Source: Whitmania pigra (taxonomy: Eukaryota > Annelida > Clitellata > Hirudinida > Haemopidae). From it: a DNA stretch of 64,000 nucleotides. Within the stretch, counting starts at the first letter, position 1; the number at the start of each line of letters is the position of its first letter. This document shows, piece after piece, positions 1 through 9,365 of the stretch. A program made the translations under genes and the position numbers. The stretch covers positions 62,001 through 126,000 of the forward strand of contig JAJTWR010000061.1 of assembly GCA_021613335.1 (NCBI GenBank). Direction: 5' to 3'. Under the pieces are notes generated by a model, which made no database searches, was not told the DNA's origin, and saw only the letters and a program-made list of their open reading frames with translations.

Positions 1-1392
1 GTAGCCCGGCTCATCCAAACGCAACTTGCATCCCGTTTGTCGGCCTGTGGAAAACCAATACCGCTGATCGCCGAGACCGGCGGTCAGAATGCCATGATCG
101 TCGACTCCTCGGCCCTTGCCGAGCAGGTCGTGTTCGATGTCATCGCCTCCGCCTTCGACAGCGCGGGCCAGCGTTGCTCGGCCTTGCGCGTTTTGTGCCT
201 TCAACAGGATGTCGCAGACCGTATCCTGACGATGCTGAAGGGCGCGCTCAACGAACTTTCCATCGGCAAGACAGACAGGCTGAGCGTCGATATCGGACCG
301 GTGATCGCCGCCGAAGCCAAGGATATCGTCGAAGAGCATATCGACAGGATGCGCGCGCTGGGGCGCAAGGTCGCGCAAGCGCCGCTCGATCTTGAAACTG
401 CGAACGGAACGTTCGTCGCTCCGACGATCGTCGAGATTGAATCGCTGCAAGAGCTGAAACGAGAGATCTTCGGGCCGGTGCTGCATGTCCTGCGTTACAG
501 GCGAGAGGATCTGGAGCGGTTGATCGATGACATCAATGGGACAGGCTATGGCCTGACCTTCGGCCTGCACACGCGCCTGGATGAAACGATCGCCCAGGTT
601 ACCGCTCGCATTCGCGCCGGCAATATCTACATCAATCGCAATATCGTCGGCGCTGTCGTTGGCGTACAGCCATTCGGCGGCCATGGTTTGTCCGGGACCG
701 GTCCAAAGGCGGGCGGCCCGCTCTATCTTGGCCGGCTTGTCGATCCGGCGCCGGTTTTCTCTCGTCACGGCTCGGCCCATATCGACCCGGCCCATATCGA
801 CCCGGCCCATATCGACCCGGCCCATATCGACCCGGCACTGATCGATTTTGCGCAATGGCTCGGTCGTCATGGCCATAATGAACTTGCGCGCGATGCCCGC
901 GCAGCAGGCGGCGCTTGCGCGCTGGGTCTGCAAATCGACCTTCCCGGACCCGTTGGCGAGCGCAATATTTACGCCTTGCATCCGCGCGGACGCATCCTTC
1001 TGGCGCCGCAGTCGCAAACAGGGCTCTGCCGTCAGCTCATCGCGACGCTCGCCACGGGCAATCACGCCGCGATCGACGCCGGATCCGGCCTGGAAGGATC
1101 GCTCAAACAGCTTCCCGAGCGCGTCGCCGCCCGTGTGACCTGGTGCAGGGACTGGGCTGGAGACGCTCCTTTTGCCGGCGCTCTCATCGAAGGCAACGAA
1201 GCCCGGATAGTGGAGGTTTCAAGGAAAATCGCAGCGCTGCCAGGCCCGCTGACGCTTGTCCAGGCCGCCTCGCCGCAAGAGCTTGAAGCAGGCGCCGCTC
1301 CGTATTGCCTGAACTGGCTTTTGGCAGAGGTCTCGACATCGATCAACACAACCGCTTCCGGCGGCAACGCCAGTCTCATGGCTATCGGATAA
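1..1392 (+). CDS. putA: Bifunctional proline dehydrogenase / P5C dehydrogenase PutA, C-terminal part (5' end outside window)
   Basis: The reading frame is open from the first base, so the gene starts upstream. The visible part is the L-glutamate gamma-semialdehyde (P5C) dehydrogenase half, which oxidises P5C to glutamate with NAD in proline catabolism. Visible aldehyde dehydrogenase motifs are ETGGQNA, the catalytic-cysteine segment GQRCSALR, EIFGPVLHV and the GGHGLSGTGPKAGGP loop. Beyond these lies the long C-terminal extension typical of PutA. A perfect 15-bp tandem repeat adds HIDPA x4 in the linker just after the ALDH core (see the repeat at 773). The PRODH and DNA-binding parts cannot be assessed. 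Confidence 0.93.
   Translation, partial: VARLIQTQLASRLSACGKPIPLIAETGGQNAMIVDSSALAEQVVFDVIASAFDSAGQRCSALRVLCLQQDVADRILTMLKGALNELSIGKTDRLSVDIGPVIAAEAKDIVEEHIDRMRALGRKVAQAPLDLETANGTFVAPTIVEIESLQELKREIFGPVLHVLRYRREDLERLIDDINGTGYGLTFGLHTRLDETIAQVTARIRAGNIYINRNIVGAVVGVQPFGGHGLSGTGPKAGGPLYLGRLVDPAPVFSRHGSAHIDPAHIDPAHIDPAHIDPALIDFAQWLGRHGHNELARDARAAGGACALGLQIDLPGPVGERNIYALHPRGRILLAPQSQTGLCRQLIATLATGNHAAIDAGSGLEGSLKQLPERVAARVTWCRDWAGDAPFAGALIEGNEARIVEVSRKIAALPGPLTLVQAASPQELEAGAAPYCLNWLLAEVSTSINTTASGGNASLMAIG
773..832 (+). repeat. 15-bp tandem repeat x4 inside putA
   Basis: The unit CGGCCCATATCGACC occurs four times head to tail, followed by a diverged fifth copy to about 847. The period is five codons, so it encodes HIDPA repeats and keeps the putA frame. 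It sits between the aldehyde dehydrogenase core and the C-terminal domain, where extra linker is likely to be tolerated. Confidence 0.97.
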
Positions 1393-1478
1393 CCGCGCAC
1401 TGCCGGAAAGCGCCGATGACCGCGGCGCTGCCCCAAGCGAACGGCGTCACCTGCCGGAACGCCGCTTTCGAAAGGCGC

Positions 1479-3496
1479 TCAGTGCCGGTTGCGCACTTCG
1501 GCCAGGTGGTCGAAGACATGGCAAAAGCTGCCCAGCCCCAGACTGACCGAACGGATTTCCGCGATCAGATCCCCCATCTCCGCCAATGGCATCGATGCCT
1601 CGATCCGATCCCATCCAGGGCGTTCAGGATCGCCGTCATAGCCGAGCAAATGGCCACGGCGACCGGTGACGATGCGTTGCAGGCGAGCGGTGGCGTCGGC
1701 TGGGCAAAACAGGCTGACCCGCTGAATCGGTTCAAGCAGGACCGCCTGGCCATTTGGCAGCGCTTCGCGCACCGCTATTTGCGCTGCCGTGCGAAAGGCC
1801 ATCTCGGAACTATCGACCGGATGATGGCTGCCCGAAACCAGCGTTACCGCCACATCGACAACCCGATAGCCGAGCGGCCCTTCGCTCAAAGCGTCGCGCA
1901 CCCCTTCTTCGACCGCCGGGATGAATTGGCGCGGCACCACGCCGCCAACGATCCGGTCGCTGAAGTGCACGCCCCCGCCGCGCGGCAGCGGCGCGATGTC
2001 GATGACGATATCGGCGAACTGACCGTGACCGCCAGTCTGGCGTTTGTAGCGGGTATGCTGGTGAACGGCGCTGCGAATGGTTTCGCGGTAAGGTATGGCG
2101 GGCGCTTGCGCTGTAATGGCAACGCCGGTAAGTCTGTGCAAGCGTTCGAGCGCATCGCGCACATGCAGTTCGCCCTGCCCGGCGAGGATGGTTTCGCTGG
2201 TTTCGCCGCGTTGTTCCATCGCCAGGCTGGGATCGCCATCGATCAAACGCGGCAGAGCGGTGGCCAGCTTGACATCGTCGCTTGGGTTTTCAGCGGCAAC
2301 CGCCAGGGCAAAAACCGGTTCCGGCATGAGCGGAAAAGGCAATGGCGGCGTTCTGTTTCAGCGGCGAGCACCGTGCCCGCCCGCACCCCCTCTAGCCTGG
2401 CCAGCAGCACAATCGCGCCGGTTCCAGCCTGCTCGCTCTTCTCCAGTCCGGTTGGCGTGTTGCGCTGCAAACCGCTCAGCCGGTGGCTGGACAGAATCTG
2501 GCCATCCTCAATCGACCCGCGCCATACCCGCCCAAGCATGACCCGGCCGGCATGGGGCAACAGGGCGCTGCGCGCCAGCTGAACGATGGCCCCCCCTTGC
2601 GCGGCCCCCCCTTGCGCGGCCCCCCCTTGCGCGGCCCCCCCTTGCGCGGCAATGCCTATCCGGCCGGCGCTATCGGCGGGCCGCGGCGTATCGTGACGCA
2701 GGGATTTCCACAATCGCCGCACCCCTCGATCCTGCAAAGCAACGCCAAACATCACCGGCACGACCAGATCGCCCGCAATGTCGCGCCGGAGCTGTTCATA
2801 GACCTCGCCGGTTGGCGGCGGCAGATCCTCAAGCAACTGTTCGAGCAAACGATCGTCGAAATCGGCCAGAATTTCCAACAAACCGCTGCGTGCTTCCGCT
2901 TCACGCGCTTTCAGCGCGTCTGGCAGCGGCACGCGGTTGGATTCGCCCTCGCTTTGATAGCGATAGGCGCGTTCGGAAATGACATCGACATAGCCGGTAA
3001 TGGCATCGCCATCGCGAATCGGTATCTGGCGCAACAGAAGCGGACGCGGACTTTCTGGTTGTAAATGATCGATGATTTCACGTAAATGAGATGCGGCATG
3101 GTCCATTTTATTCACAAAAATAACATGGGGAATGCTGTGTTCATCCAGAAAACGCAATGTGGGTTCAACCGCCGGCAACCGCTCCAGGATCGGTTCGATG
3201 ACCACGAGCGCCAAATCGGCGAGCATCGCCAAAGCTTGCGCTTGGGGAGCGGCTTCCACCGCGCCGGCCGTATCGATGAAATTCCAAGCCTGACCGAAAG
3301 CCTGAGCCGAAAGGATGGTCGGCGCAAACCGGCCGCTGTCCAAAGGCTTGAGCGTCCCGCGCCGGGGCACGACCCCCGCCGTATGGAGCAGCGCATCCAA
3401 CAGACAGCTCTTGCCGCTGCCCATCGGCCCGAGCAGCACGACGCATCTTTCGCCGTTTTTGATATCCTCGCCACCGTGGCCGGCTTCTTTCATCAT
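1479..3496 (-). CDS. Elongation factor G-like GTPase (FusA paralogue), frameshifted
   Basis: This is a translation-factor GTPase of the EF-G family, probably the divergent second EF-G-like protein found in alphaproteobacteria. The N-terminal half carries the P-loop GPMGSGKS, DTAG (G3) and NKMD (G4). The C-terminal half, in another frame, begins near PLMPEPVF and contains EF-G domains III-V. The frames join near 2338-2342 and fit one missing base. The start is the first ATG of an ATGATG pair at 3496, after GAGGA with 7-nt spacing. Total length is about 670 codons, normal for the family. It also contains a 15-bp repeat. Whether the break is real cannot be told from sequence; the role (ribosome translocation or recycling) is inferred from the family. 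Confidence 0.8.
2588..2647 (-). repeat. 15-bp tandem repeat x4 inside the EF-G-like gene
   Basis: On the plus strand the unit GGCCCCCCCTTGCGC is repeated four times without mismatch. Read on the minus strand it encodes a five-residue repeat (AAQGG) in frame, placed between the GTPase domain and domain II. Each unit carries a C7 run. Confidence 0.97.
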
Positions 3497-3780
3497 GATT
3501 TGTTCCTCGTGCGCTGATGACACGTCCAGTGGAAACCGCAACCAGCGAGATCGGCAAGCAAAACCCGGCAATCAGGTAAGCAGGACTGACCTTAACAGAG
3601 CCTTCTCAGCGCCAAGCGAACCCCGTTCCGGCCCTTGACCAAAAACAACACCCCTTGCGGGCCAGAAGCGGAACCCAGAAGCGCAACAATGACAAGGGCT
3701 TGCCGCCATGCCGGTCAAGCCCATAGAATGACCGCCGTCCGCGCCGTGTATTCAGTCAGCCGCATCCGGCAGGAGCGTGA
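3497..3780. other. Intergenic region between the divergent EF-G-like and cytochrome b genes
   Basis: This 284-bp divergent spacer must hold promoters for both flanking genes. I see no convincing -35/-10 pair, RNA gene or repeat. Short open frames here have no family resemblance and no ribosome binding site. Confidence 0.5.
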
Positions 3781-4470
3781 ATGATGAGCTCTAAATATTC
3801 TCCCCCTCTGGTCTGGGATCTTCCGACTCGTTTGTTTCATTGGAGCTTGGCTGTCGCTGTTGCCATCGCCTGGGCGTCGGGAGAAAAAAAGATCCTGGCG
3901 GTCCATCAATGGGCCGGCGGTTTTGCTTTGAGCCTGGTGCTCTTCCGCTTGATGTGGGGAGTCGCCGGCGGTCATTACGCCCGCTTTACCCAGTTTTTAG
4001 CCGGCCCGCGGCCAATGCTGCGGCATCTGACAAGCCTGCTGCAACCGGGAAAACTGCCGGCGGAACCGGGCCACAATCCAATCGGCGGCGGAATGGCCAT
4101 CGTGCTGTTGGCGTTGATCGCAATCCAGGCGACGCTTGGTTTGTTCAGCGATGACGATATCGTGTTCGTTGGACCGTTGGGCGCACTGGTCTCCTACGAT
4201 ACCCGCCGGCTGTTGACCGGCTTGCACGATCTGGTCGGCAAGCTGATTTTGATTTCGGTCGCGCTGCACGTCGCCGCCATTCTCTATTATAAACTGGTCA
4301 AGAAACGTAATCTGGTGACGGCCATGATCACCGGGCGCGATGGCGATCTCGACCCGGCCCATCTGCCGCCCGAATCCCATCGCGCCGGATCGCTGCCGCT
4401 GGCCATAGCGCTGTTCGTCATCGCCAGCGCCGCCGTGGCGGCGGCCATGCTGGCGGTGCCGGCGCCGTGA
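3781..4470 (+). CDS. Cytochrome b561-type membrane protein (COG3658-like)
   Basis: This 229-residue integral membrane protein has about four or five hydrophobic helices. It resembles the diheme cytochrome b family related to the Ni-Fe hydrogenase b-type subunit. Candidate heme ligands are H20 (LFHW), H42 (VHQWAG), H149 (LHDLVGK) and H163 (ALHVAA), each in a helix context typical of this fold. The family passes electrons between the quinone pool and periplasmic partners. No hydrogenase or cytochrome c gene is adjacent, so the partner is unknown. A tandem ATGATG gives two possible starts. Confidence 0.82.
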   Translation: MMSSKYSPPLVWDLPTRLFHWSLAVAVAIAWASGEKKILAVHQWAGGFALSLVLFRLMWGVAGGHYARFTQFLAGPRPMLRHLTSLLQPGKLPAEPGHNPIGGGMAIVLLALIAIQATLGLFSDDDIVFVGPLGALVSYDTRRLLTGLHDLVGKLILISVALHVAAILYYKLVKKRNLVTAMITGRDGDLDPAHLPPESHRAGSLPLAIALFVIASAAVAAAMLAVPAP

Positions 4471-4492
4471 TCGGGACAAGCGCGCAATGGCC

Positions 4493-5373
4493 TCAAGAGC
4501 GGTGACGGCTGGAAACGAGAGCGCGCTCCAGGAGCGGGGCCAGCCCTTCCCAGGCGGCTTCGGCAATGGCATCGGCGATATCGCCCCAATGGCCAGACAA
4601 AGCGCCGGCTGGAATGAGATTGTCTTGCGCAACCAAGCCAATTTCGCGGCCATCGGCGCCAAGAAGACCCCAGCGGATGGCAACGGCTTCTTTGCCGCCG
4701 GGCGCCGGCGTCACGCTTATCTCACACAAGAGCGCCAAAGCGCCGTGATCGTCGCTTTTGCCGATCGTTCGGCCATGCATGAGCAAAAGCCGTTCCATCG
4801 CCCGGCGCAAGCTGGTTTCGCCGTCGCCCGGAGCCCCCTCGATAGGCCACACCGCCACCGATGGCAAGGCGCGTTCGACCGGCGCGCCAGGACGCAGGGC
4901 CGGCAAGAGGGCGCCGACCGCCCGGCGGGCGATATCGGCGAGATGGGGGCTGGTTGGGGGCTGACCAGCTGGGATCGGCTCATGCTGATCGGCGTACCAG
5001 GAGACCGGCTGACCTGGCAAGTGCATTTCCCAACGGATCGCCAGATCCTCTTCTGTGGCGGAAAGCGGCAATAACCGCGCCAATCCCGTCAAACGAGTCG
5101 ATGCGCGATTGGCGCTATCGAGGGCCGCGGGCATTTCCTGGTCCTGAAAAGCATCGACCATGGCGCGCCGCAAGCCAAGAGCGGTATCGTCAGGCAGGCC
5201 GGCGATGGCGCCCATGGCAACGCTGCTGCTCCCGGGCGGAAGGGCCAAAGCCGGGCTGGTCCGGCAAAACCCGGTAATGCCAGCCCTGGCGGCGCGAACG
5301 CCGGGCTGCCCGCGCTCAGCTCAAGACAGCCAGTCAGGCAGAGCAACCCCAAAGAGATCAAACCGGGGCGCAC
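4493..5373 (-). CDS. Putative lipoprotein of unknown function, frameshifted near its N-terminus
   Basis: A GTG start at 5373 lies 6 nt after AGGAG and opens a short lipoprotein signal whose lipobox is LTGC (Cys16). This frame runs into another frame near 5247-5252, which continues for about 250 codons to 4493. One missing base would join them. The long part has no recognised domain. It follows the pgeF operon on the same strand, so co-transcription is plausible. An alternative is a separate cytosolic protein starting at TTG 5248, but that has no ribosome binding site. Confidence 0.55.
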
Positions 5374-5410
5374 GATCCGCTCCTGGATCCAGCGCAGATC
5401 GAGACAGCGA

Positions 5411-5494
5411 TCATACCAGCCACAAGGCGATGGCGACGCCGATAGCCAAAATCGCCGCCGCCAACAGAATATGAGGCAAAATCACCCGCAGCAC
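5411..5494 (-). CDS. Small single-pass membrane peptide, 27 residues
   Basis: A GTG start lies 6 nt after GGGGAG, and the frame is almost entirely hydrophobic after LRVILPH, ending in ALWLV and TGA. It fills the gap between pgeF and the lipoprotein gene on the same strand, with little spare sequence on either side. This looks like one transmembrane helix. No function can be given. Support is the ribosome binding site, composition and position only. Confidence 0.45.
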   Translation of the reverse strand: MLRVILPHILLAAAILAIGVAIALWLV

Positions 5495-5509
5495 AGAAGT
5501 CTCCCCGCC

Positions 5510-6271
5510 TCAGCCCAACGCGATGGCGGAGATCATCCGGCCATAATCGCCGCCGCCTTCCAAAGTGACGCGCCGGTAGCTGAAAAAACGCTCGGCATCG
5601 CTCACCGTATCTTGCCCGGTATAAGCAACCGCCGCCAGCCCGAGCGCGTCGATTTGGGCGAGCAAAAAACCAGGAAGATCGAACATGGCATGGCCAATCC
5701 GCTGCGCTGGGGCGAAAAAACGCGCAAAAGCGCGGTCATGGCTGGTGAAAAGAGCAACGAAATCCGCGCCAACTTCGTAAGAGGCCGGGCCAATGCACGG
5801 ACCGATGGCGGCATGGATGCGTTTGCGCGCCGCGCCTCGTTTTTCCATCGCCGACACCACAGCGGGAACGATGCCGTGCAGCGCCCCTTTCCAGCCGGCA
5901 TGAGCGGCGCCGATGACGCCGGCTGTACGATCGGCAAGCAATATCGGCGCGCAATCGGCGCTCAGCACGCCGATTGCCAGGCCCGGCCGCTCGGTAACGA
6001 TGGCATCGGCTCTGGGCCGGTCGGCAGGACTCCAAACCCCGTTTGCGACAACGGCAAGGCTGCTGTGGATCTGGTGACACGTGACGATATTATCGCCAGC
6101 GCACCCCAGGCGTTCAGCTGCAAGAGCGCGATTGCGCCGCACGGCGGCCGGATCGTCCAAAGAGCCCAGCCCGCAATTGAGGGCGGCATAGATGCCGGCG
6201 CTCACCCCCCCCCGGCGGGTAAAGAAACCATGGCGGATACCAGGCAGCGCCAACAGATCGGACTGAATCAC
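5510..6271 (-). CDS. pgeF: Peptidoglycan editing factor / purine nucleoside phosphorylase, laccase-domain family (PgeF/YfiH)
   Basis: The 253-residue protein matches the multicopper-oxidase-like DUF152/LACC1 family over its full length. Metal-binding segments are visible: VTCHQIHSS, LSADCAPILL and AAHAGWKG. Members prevent misincorporation into the peptidoglycan stem peptide and show purine nucleoside phosphorylase activity. The start overlaps the stop of midA as ATGA, indicating translational coupling in the lgt-midA-pgeF operon. Confidence 0.93.
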   Translation of the reverse strand: MIQSDLLALPGIRHGFFTRRGGVSAGIYAALNCGLGSLDDPAAVRRNRALAAERLGCAGDNIVTCHQIHSSLAVVANGVWSPADRPRADAIVTERPGLAIGVLSADCAPILLADRTAGVIGAAHAGWKGALHGIVPAVVSAMEKRGAARKRIHAAIGPCIGPASYEVGADFVALFTSHDRAFARFFAPAQRIGHAMFDLPGFLLAQIDALGLAAVAYTGQDTVSDAERFFSYRRVTLEGGGDYGRMISAIALG

Positions 6272-7395
6272 GGGATGAACCCTGGTAAATGCTCGATCTC
6301 GCGCGGTCCAAGCGCCATCGCCTTGAAAATCTGCCCCATTTGATCGCCATCGACCAGCCGATGCAAGGTTTCGGCAATTTCAGCGCATTCGCCTGAATCG
6401 CGCCCGCGCATCAGACTGTTCGAGCGTTCGACGATGCCAAGCCGGCGCAAGAACGTCCCTTGTTCGACCGGCCCGTGAACGCGAGCGCCCGCTTGCGCCG
6501 CGGCAAGGGCAACGGCGGCAAAATCGACATGGGCGGTGAGATCGGCCTCGCCTGGATCGGCCAACACCGAATGATAGCGGTGTCGCCGCACGGCCTGCAG
6601 GCTGTCGCCGATCGCGGGGCCGGCATAACCGTAATCGATCAATAAGGCGGCGCCGCCCTGGCGAGCGACGCGCCGGCCAAGCTTGGAAGCGAAGTCGCGC
6701 ACGGACGGCGAGATCTCGACAATGCTGCCTTCGTCGACGTTGCTCAAGCTGGCAAGTTCAAGCAGCGTTATCAGCGATGAAGGGCGACAATCGACGGCAT
6801 AACTCAAGCATTCGTCGGCATCGAGCACTATCTGGCGTTCGTGCCACCCCTCGGCGGTACGCACGAGCTGGTGGATCGGCAGGGTGTCGAGAAACTCATT
6901 GCCGATCGCCAGCATCGGCTTATCGTCGGGGATGCTGGCCAGGGAATCGTGCCAGGTGATGTCGGTATCCGGCAAGGCGGCGCGTTGGGCCGCGCGCAAC
7001 GCTGGGCTGCTTTCGACTAGGTGGATTTGCGCGGCATCGACGAACCGGGCCGCCACCTTACGGCAAGCGCGCAGAGCGTCGGCCATCAAGGTGCCGCGCC
7101 CGGGGCCCAACTCAACCAACCGAACAGGCGTTGGCGCTCCGATCAACCCCCAAACATGCGCGCACCAAATGCCGACGAGCTCGCCGAACATCTGCGAAAT
7201 CTCGGGCGCGGTAATGAAATCGCCCTGGCGTCCCAGCGGGTCGCGGGTACGGTAATAGCCAAAATCCGGATGACCCAGGGCCAATTGCATGAAATCGGCA
7301 ACGCTGATTGGCCCCATCGCCAGCCGGTCGCGCAAGACGGCGCCAAGACCGGTGGTTGACAGAACCGGCAAGCCAGGCGGCAAATCGGCGATCAT
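6268..7395 (-). CDS. Class I SAM-dependent methyltransferase, NDUFAF7/MidA family (COG1565)
   Basis: The protein has the family signature FGYYRTRDPLGRQGDFITAPEI near the N-terminus and the SAM-binding LVELGPGRGTLMAD motif. NDUFAF7 methylates an arginine of the 49-kDa subunit of respiratory complex I in mitochondria; the bacterial substrate is less clear. I prefer ATG 7395, which overlaps the lgt stop as ATGA, over the open frame extending to 7431. Its end overlaps pgeF in the same way. Length from this start is 375 residues, normal for the family. Confidence 0.88.
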   Translation of the reverse strand: MIADLPPGLPVLSTTGLGAVLRDRLAMGPISVADFMQLALGHPDFGYYRTRDPLGRQGDFITAPEISQMFGELVGIWCAHVWGLIGAPTPVRLVELGPGRGTLMADALRACRKVAARFVDAAQIHLVESSPALRAAQRAALPDTDITWHDSLASIPDDKPMLAIGNEFLDTLPIHQLVRTAEGWHERQIVLDADECLSYAVDCRPSSLITLLELASLSNVDEGSIVEISPSVRDFASKLGRRVARQGGAALLIDYGYAGPAIGDSLQAVRRHRYHSVLADPGEADLTAHVDFAAVALAAAQAGARVHGPVEQGTFLRRLGIVERSNSLMRGRDSGECAEIAETLHRLVDGDQMGQIFKAMALGPREIEHLPGFIP

Positions 7396-8207
7396 GCGAT
7401 GGCAGCCGGCTTGGCGCGCCGGATCAGCCATAAGCCGATGGCAACCATGGGCAGGCTCAACGCCTGTCCCATGGTGACGCCGGCGAACAGGAAGCCGAGA
7501 AAAGCATCGGGCTGCCGGAAAAATTCACCGAAGATGCGGAACGCCCCGTAACCGGCTAGAAAGACGCCGGTCAGCCGGCCTGGGCGTTGGCGCCACCCCC
7601 GGCGTTCGAGCGCCGCCAGCAGGAAAAACAGCGCCACCCCTTCCAGCCCCGCCTGGTACAGCTGGCTTGGGTGGCGCGGCTCGGCGCCGGCATGAGGGAA
7701 GATCATGCCCCAGGGCGCGTGCGTGACCCGGCCCCAGAGTTCGCCATTGACGAAATTGGCCATCCGGCCAAAAAACAGCCCGATGGGCGCAACGCAGGCG
7801 ATGATATCGCCAAAGATGAGCAACGGCGCCATTCGCTGTCGACAAAAGAGCGCGATGGCAAGGATGACGCCGAGCGCGCCGCCGTGAAAAGACATTCCCC
7901 CATGCCAGACCGCTGGAATCTCCAGCGGATGGTTCAGATAATAGCCGGGCTTATAAAACAACGCATAACCAAGCCGCCCGCCAAGGATGATCCCCAAGGT
8001 TGCCCAGACGACGAAATCGTCGAACAGCTTGGGCGCAATGAGGCAAGGCAGCTTGGCTGCCAGATGCAAGGCATAGCGCCAACCCAGCAAAATGCCGCCG
8101 ATATAGGCCAGCGCGTACCAATGAATGGCAAACGACCCAAGACGAATCAGCACCGGGTCGAATTGCGGAAACAGCAAGGCGGGTAACACAGCGGCGCGAT
8201 CAGTCAA
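7392..8207 (-). CDS. lgt: Prolipoprotein diacylglyceryl transferase
   Basis: Lgt transfers diacylglycerol from phosphatidylglycerol to the lipobox cysteine of prolipoproteins in the inner membrane. The 271-residue multi-pass protein shows the family features: the N-terminal HWYALAYIGG segment, the GGRLGYALFY motif, and RMANFVNGELWGRVT with conserved Arg and Asn. It is the first gene of a tightly overlapping minus-strand operon (lgt-midA-pgeF) that ends in a lipoprotein gene. Confidence 0.96.
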   Translation of the reverse strand: MTDRAAVLPALLFPQFDPVLIRLGSFAIHWYALAYIGGILLGWRYALHLAAKLPCLIAPKLFDDFVVWATLGIILGGRLGYALFYKPGYYLNHPLEIPAVWHGGMSFHGGALGVILAIALFCRQRMAPLLIFGDIIACVAPIGLFFGRMANFVNGELWGRVTHAPWGMIFPHAGAEPRHPSQLYQAGLEGVALFFLLAALERRGWRQRPGRLTGVFLAGYGAFRIFGEFFRQPDAFLGFLFAGVTMGQALSLPMVAIGLWLIRRAKPAAIA

Positions 8208-8221
8208 GAGAGGGGCGGGGA

Positions 8222-9208
8222 TCAGCGATAGGGATCGGCCGCGGCCAGATAATCTTGAATATAACGCCGTACCCCTTCTTCCAAACAGGTCATCGGTCGA
8301 TCGTAACCGGCGGCGCGCAGGCTTGCTGTCTCCGCCTGAGTAAAATATTGATATTTTTGGCGAATCGCAACCGGCGCATTGACGAATTCGATTGCAACCG
8401 GCCGCTCGAGGGCGGCGTAAACCGCCCGGGCAAGGTCAGAAAAGCTGCGCGCGCTCCCGGTGCCGACATTATACAAGCCATTGATCTGCGGATGATCGTA
8501 CAGATAGAGCATGATATCGATGACATCGTCGATCCAGATGAAATCGCGCAACTGACCGCCATCGGCATAATCGGGGCGATGCGAGCGGAACAGCTGAGCG
8601 GATCGACCGGCGGCGGCGCGCGGATAAATATGGGCGACGACGCTTTGCTGGCTGCCCTTATGATATTCGTTCGGACCGTAGACGTTGAAGAATTTCAAAC
8701 CGACCCATTGCGTCGGACGCGGCGCGTTGCAAAAAAGCAATCGAGCGATGCGCCGGTCGGTCAAATGCTTCGACCAGCCATAGGGATTGAGCGGCTGAAA
8801 CCGGGCGAGCGCTTCGATGCCGGCATCATCGGCAAAACCGCGCGAACCGTCGCCATAAGTTGCCGCCGACGAGGCGTAAACCAGCCTGGCGCCGCGCCAG
8901 CTGCACCAGTCCCACAGCCGTAAGGTCAGGTTGACATTGTTGGCAACGATGGCATCGACATCGGTCTCAGTGGTGGCGGAAATGGCACCGAGATGAAAGA
9001 TCGTCTCGATTTCAGGGGCATGGGCATCGAGAAAAGCGAACGTCTCTTCCGGTGGAACGATGGCCGCAAGTTCACGCTTGGCAATGTTGCGCCATTTATT
9101 CTCACACCCTAAACGGTCGATGACCGCCAGTTCACAGTGCCCGCGTCGCTCCAGCCCGGCGAGTAAATTGGAACCGATGAAGCCGGCCCCGCCCGTCACG
9201 ACGATCAT
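8222..9208 (-). CDS. hldD: ADP-L-glycero-D-manno-heptose 6-epimerase
   Basis: HldD performs the last step of ADP-heptose synthesis for the LPS inner core. The protein has the GGAGFIGSN nucleotide-binding loop, the family-specific NKWRN segment, the ASSAATYGDG motif and the catalytic Tyr/Lys pair in NPYGWSKH. It is 328 residues, as expected. hldE and gmhA, which make its substrate, are at 13976-16122 on the opposite strand. Confidence 0.96.
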   Translation of the reverse strand: MIVVTGGAGFIGSNLLAGLERRGHCELAVIDRLGCENKWRNIAKRELAAIVPPEETFAFLDAHAPEIETIFHLGAISATTETDVDAIVANNVNLTLRLWDWCSWRGARLVYASSAATYGDGSRGFADDAGIEALARFQPLNPYGWSKHLTDRRIARLLFCNAPRPTQWVGLKFFNVYGPNEYHKGSQQSVVAHIYPRAAAGRSAQLFRSHRPDYADGGQLRDFIWIDDVIDIMLYLYDHPQINGLYNVGTGSARSFSDLARAVYAALERPVAIEFVNAPVAIRQKYQYFTQAETASLRAAGYDRPMTCLEEGVRRYIQDYLAAADPYR

Positions 9209-9365
9209 CGTCCCCTCTTTGCCGCCTTTGGTCGCGCCACCCGCCGGTTATAAGCTGACGAAAACAGGGACACAATGTTCTTTAGCGCCTCCTTGCGTTG
9301 AAAAGATTCAGATCGGGGCGGGTAAGCTGATAAGGTGCCGACCTTTCGATGGTTTCGCGCGGGTG

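Noticed and set aside
773..2647. CRISPR-like array from the regularly spaced repeats
   Set aside because: Repeats are directly adjacent with no spacers and lie within coding frames.
3715..3975. Minus-strand open frame opposite the cytochrome b561 start
   Set aside because: It reads antisense to the conserved N-terminus of the cytochrome gene and has no recognisable content.
9060..9365. N-terminal extension of the LysE gene by about 100 codons
   Set aside because: It overlaps hldD on the opposite strand and has no resemblance to the exporter family, whose members start at the point chosen.
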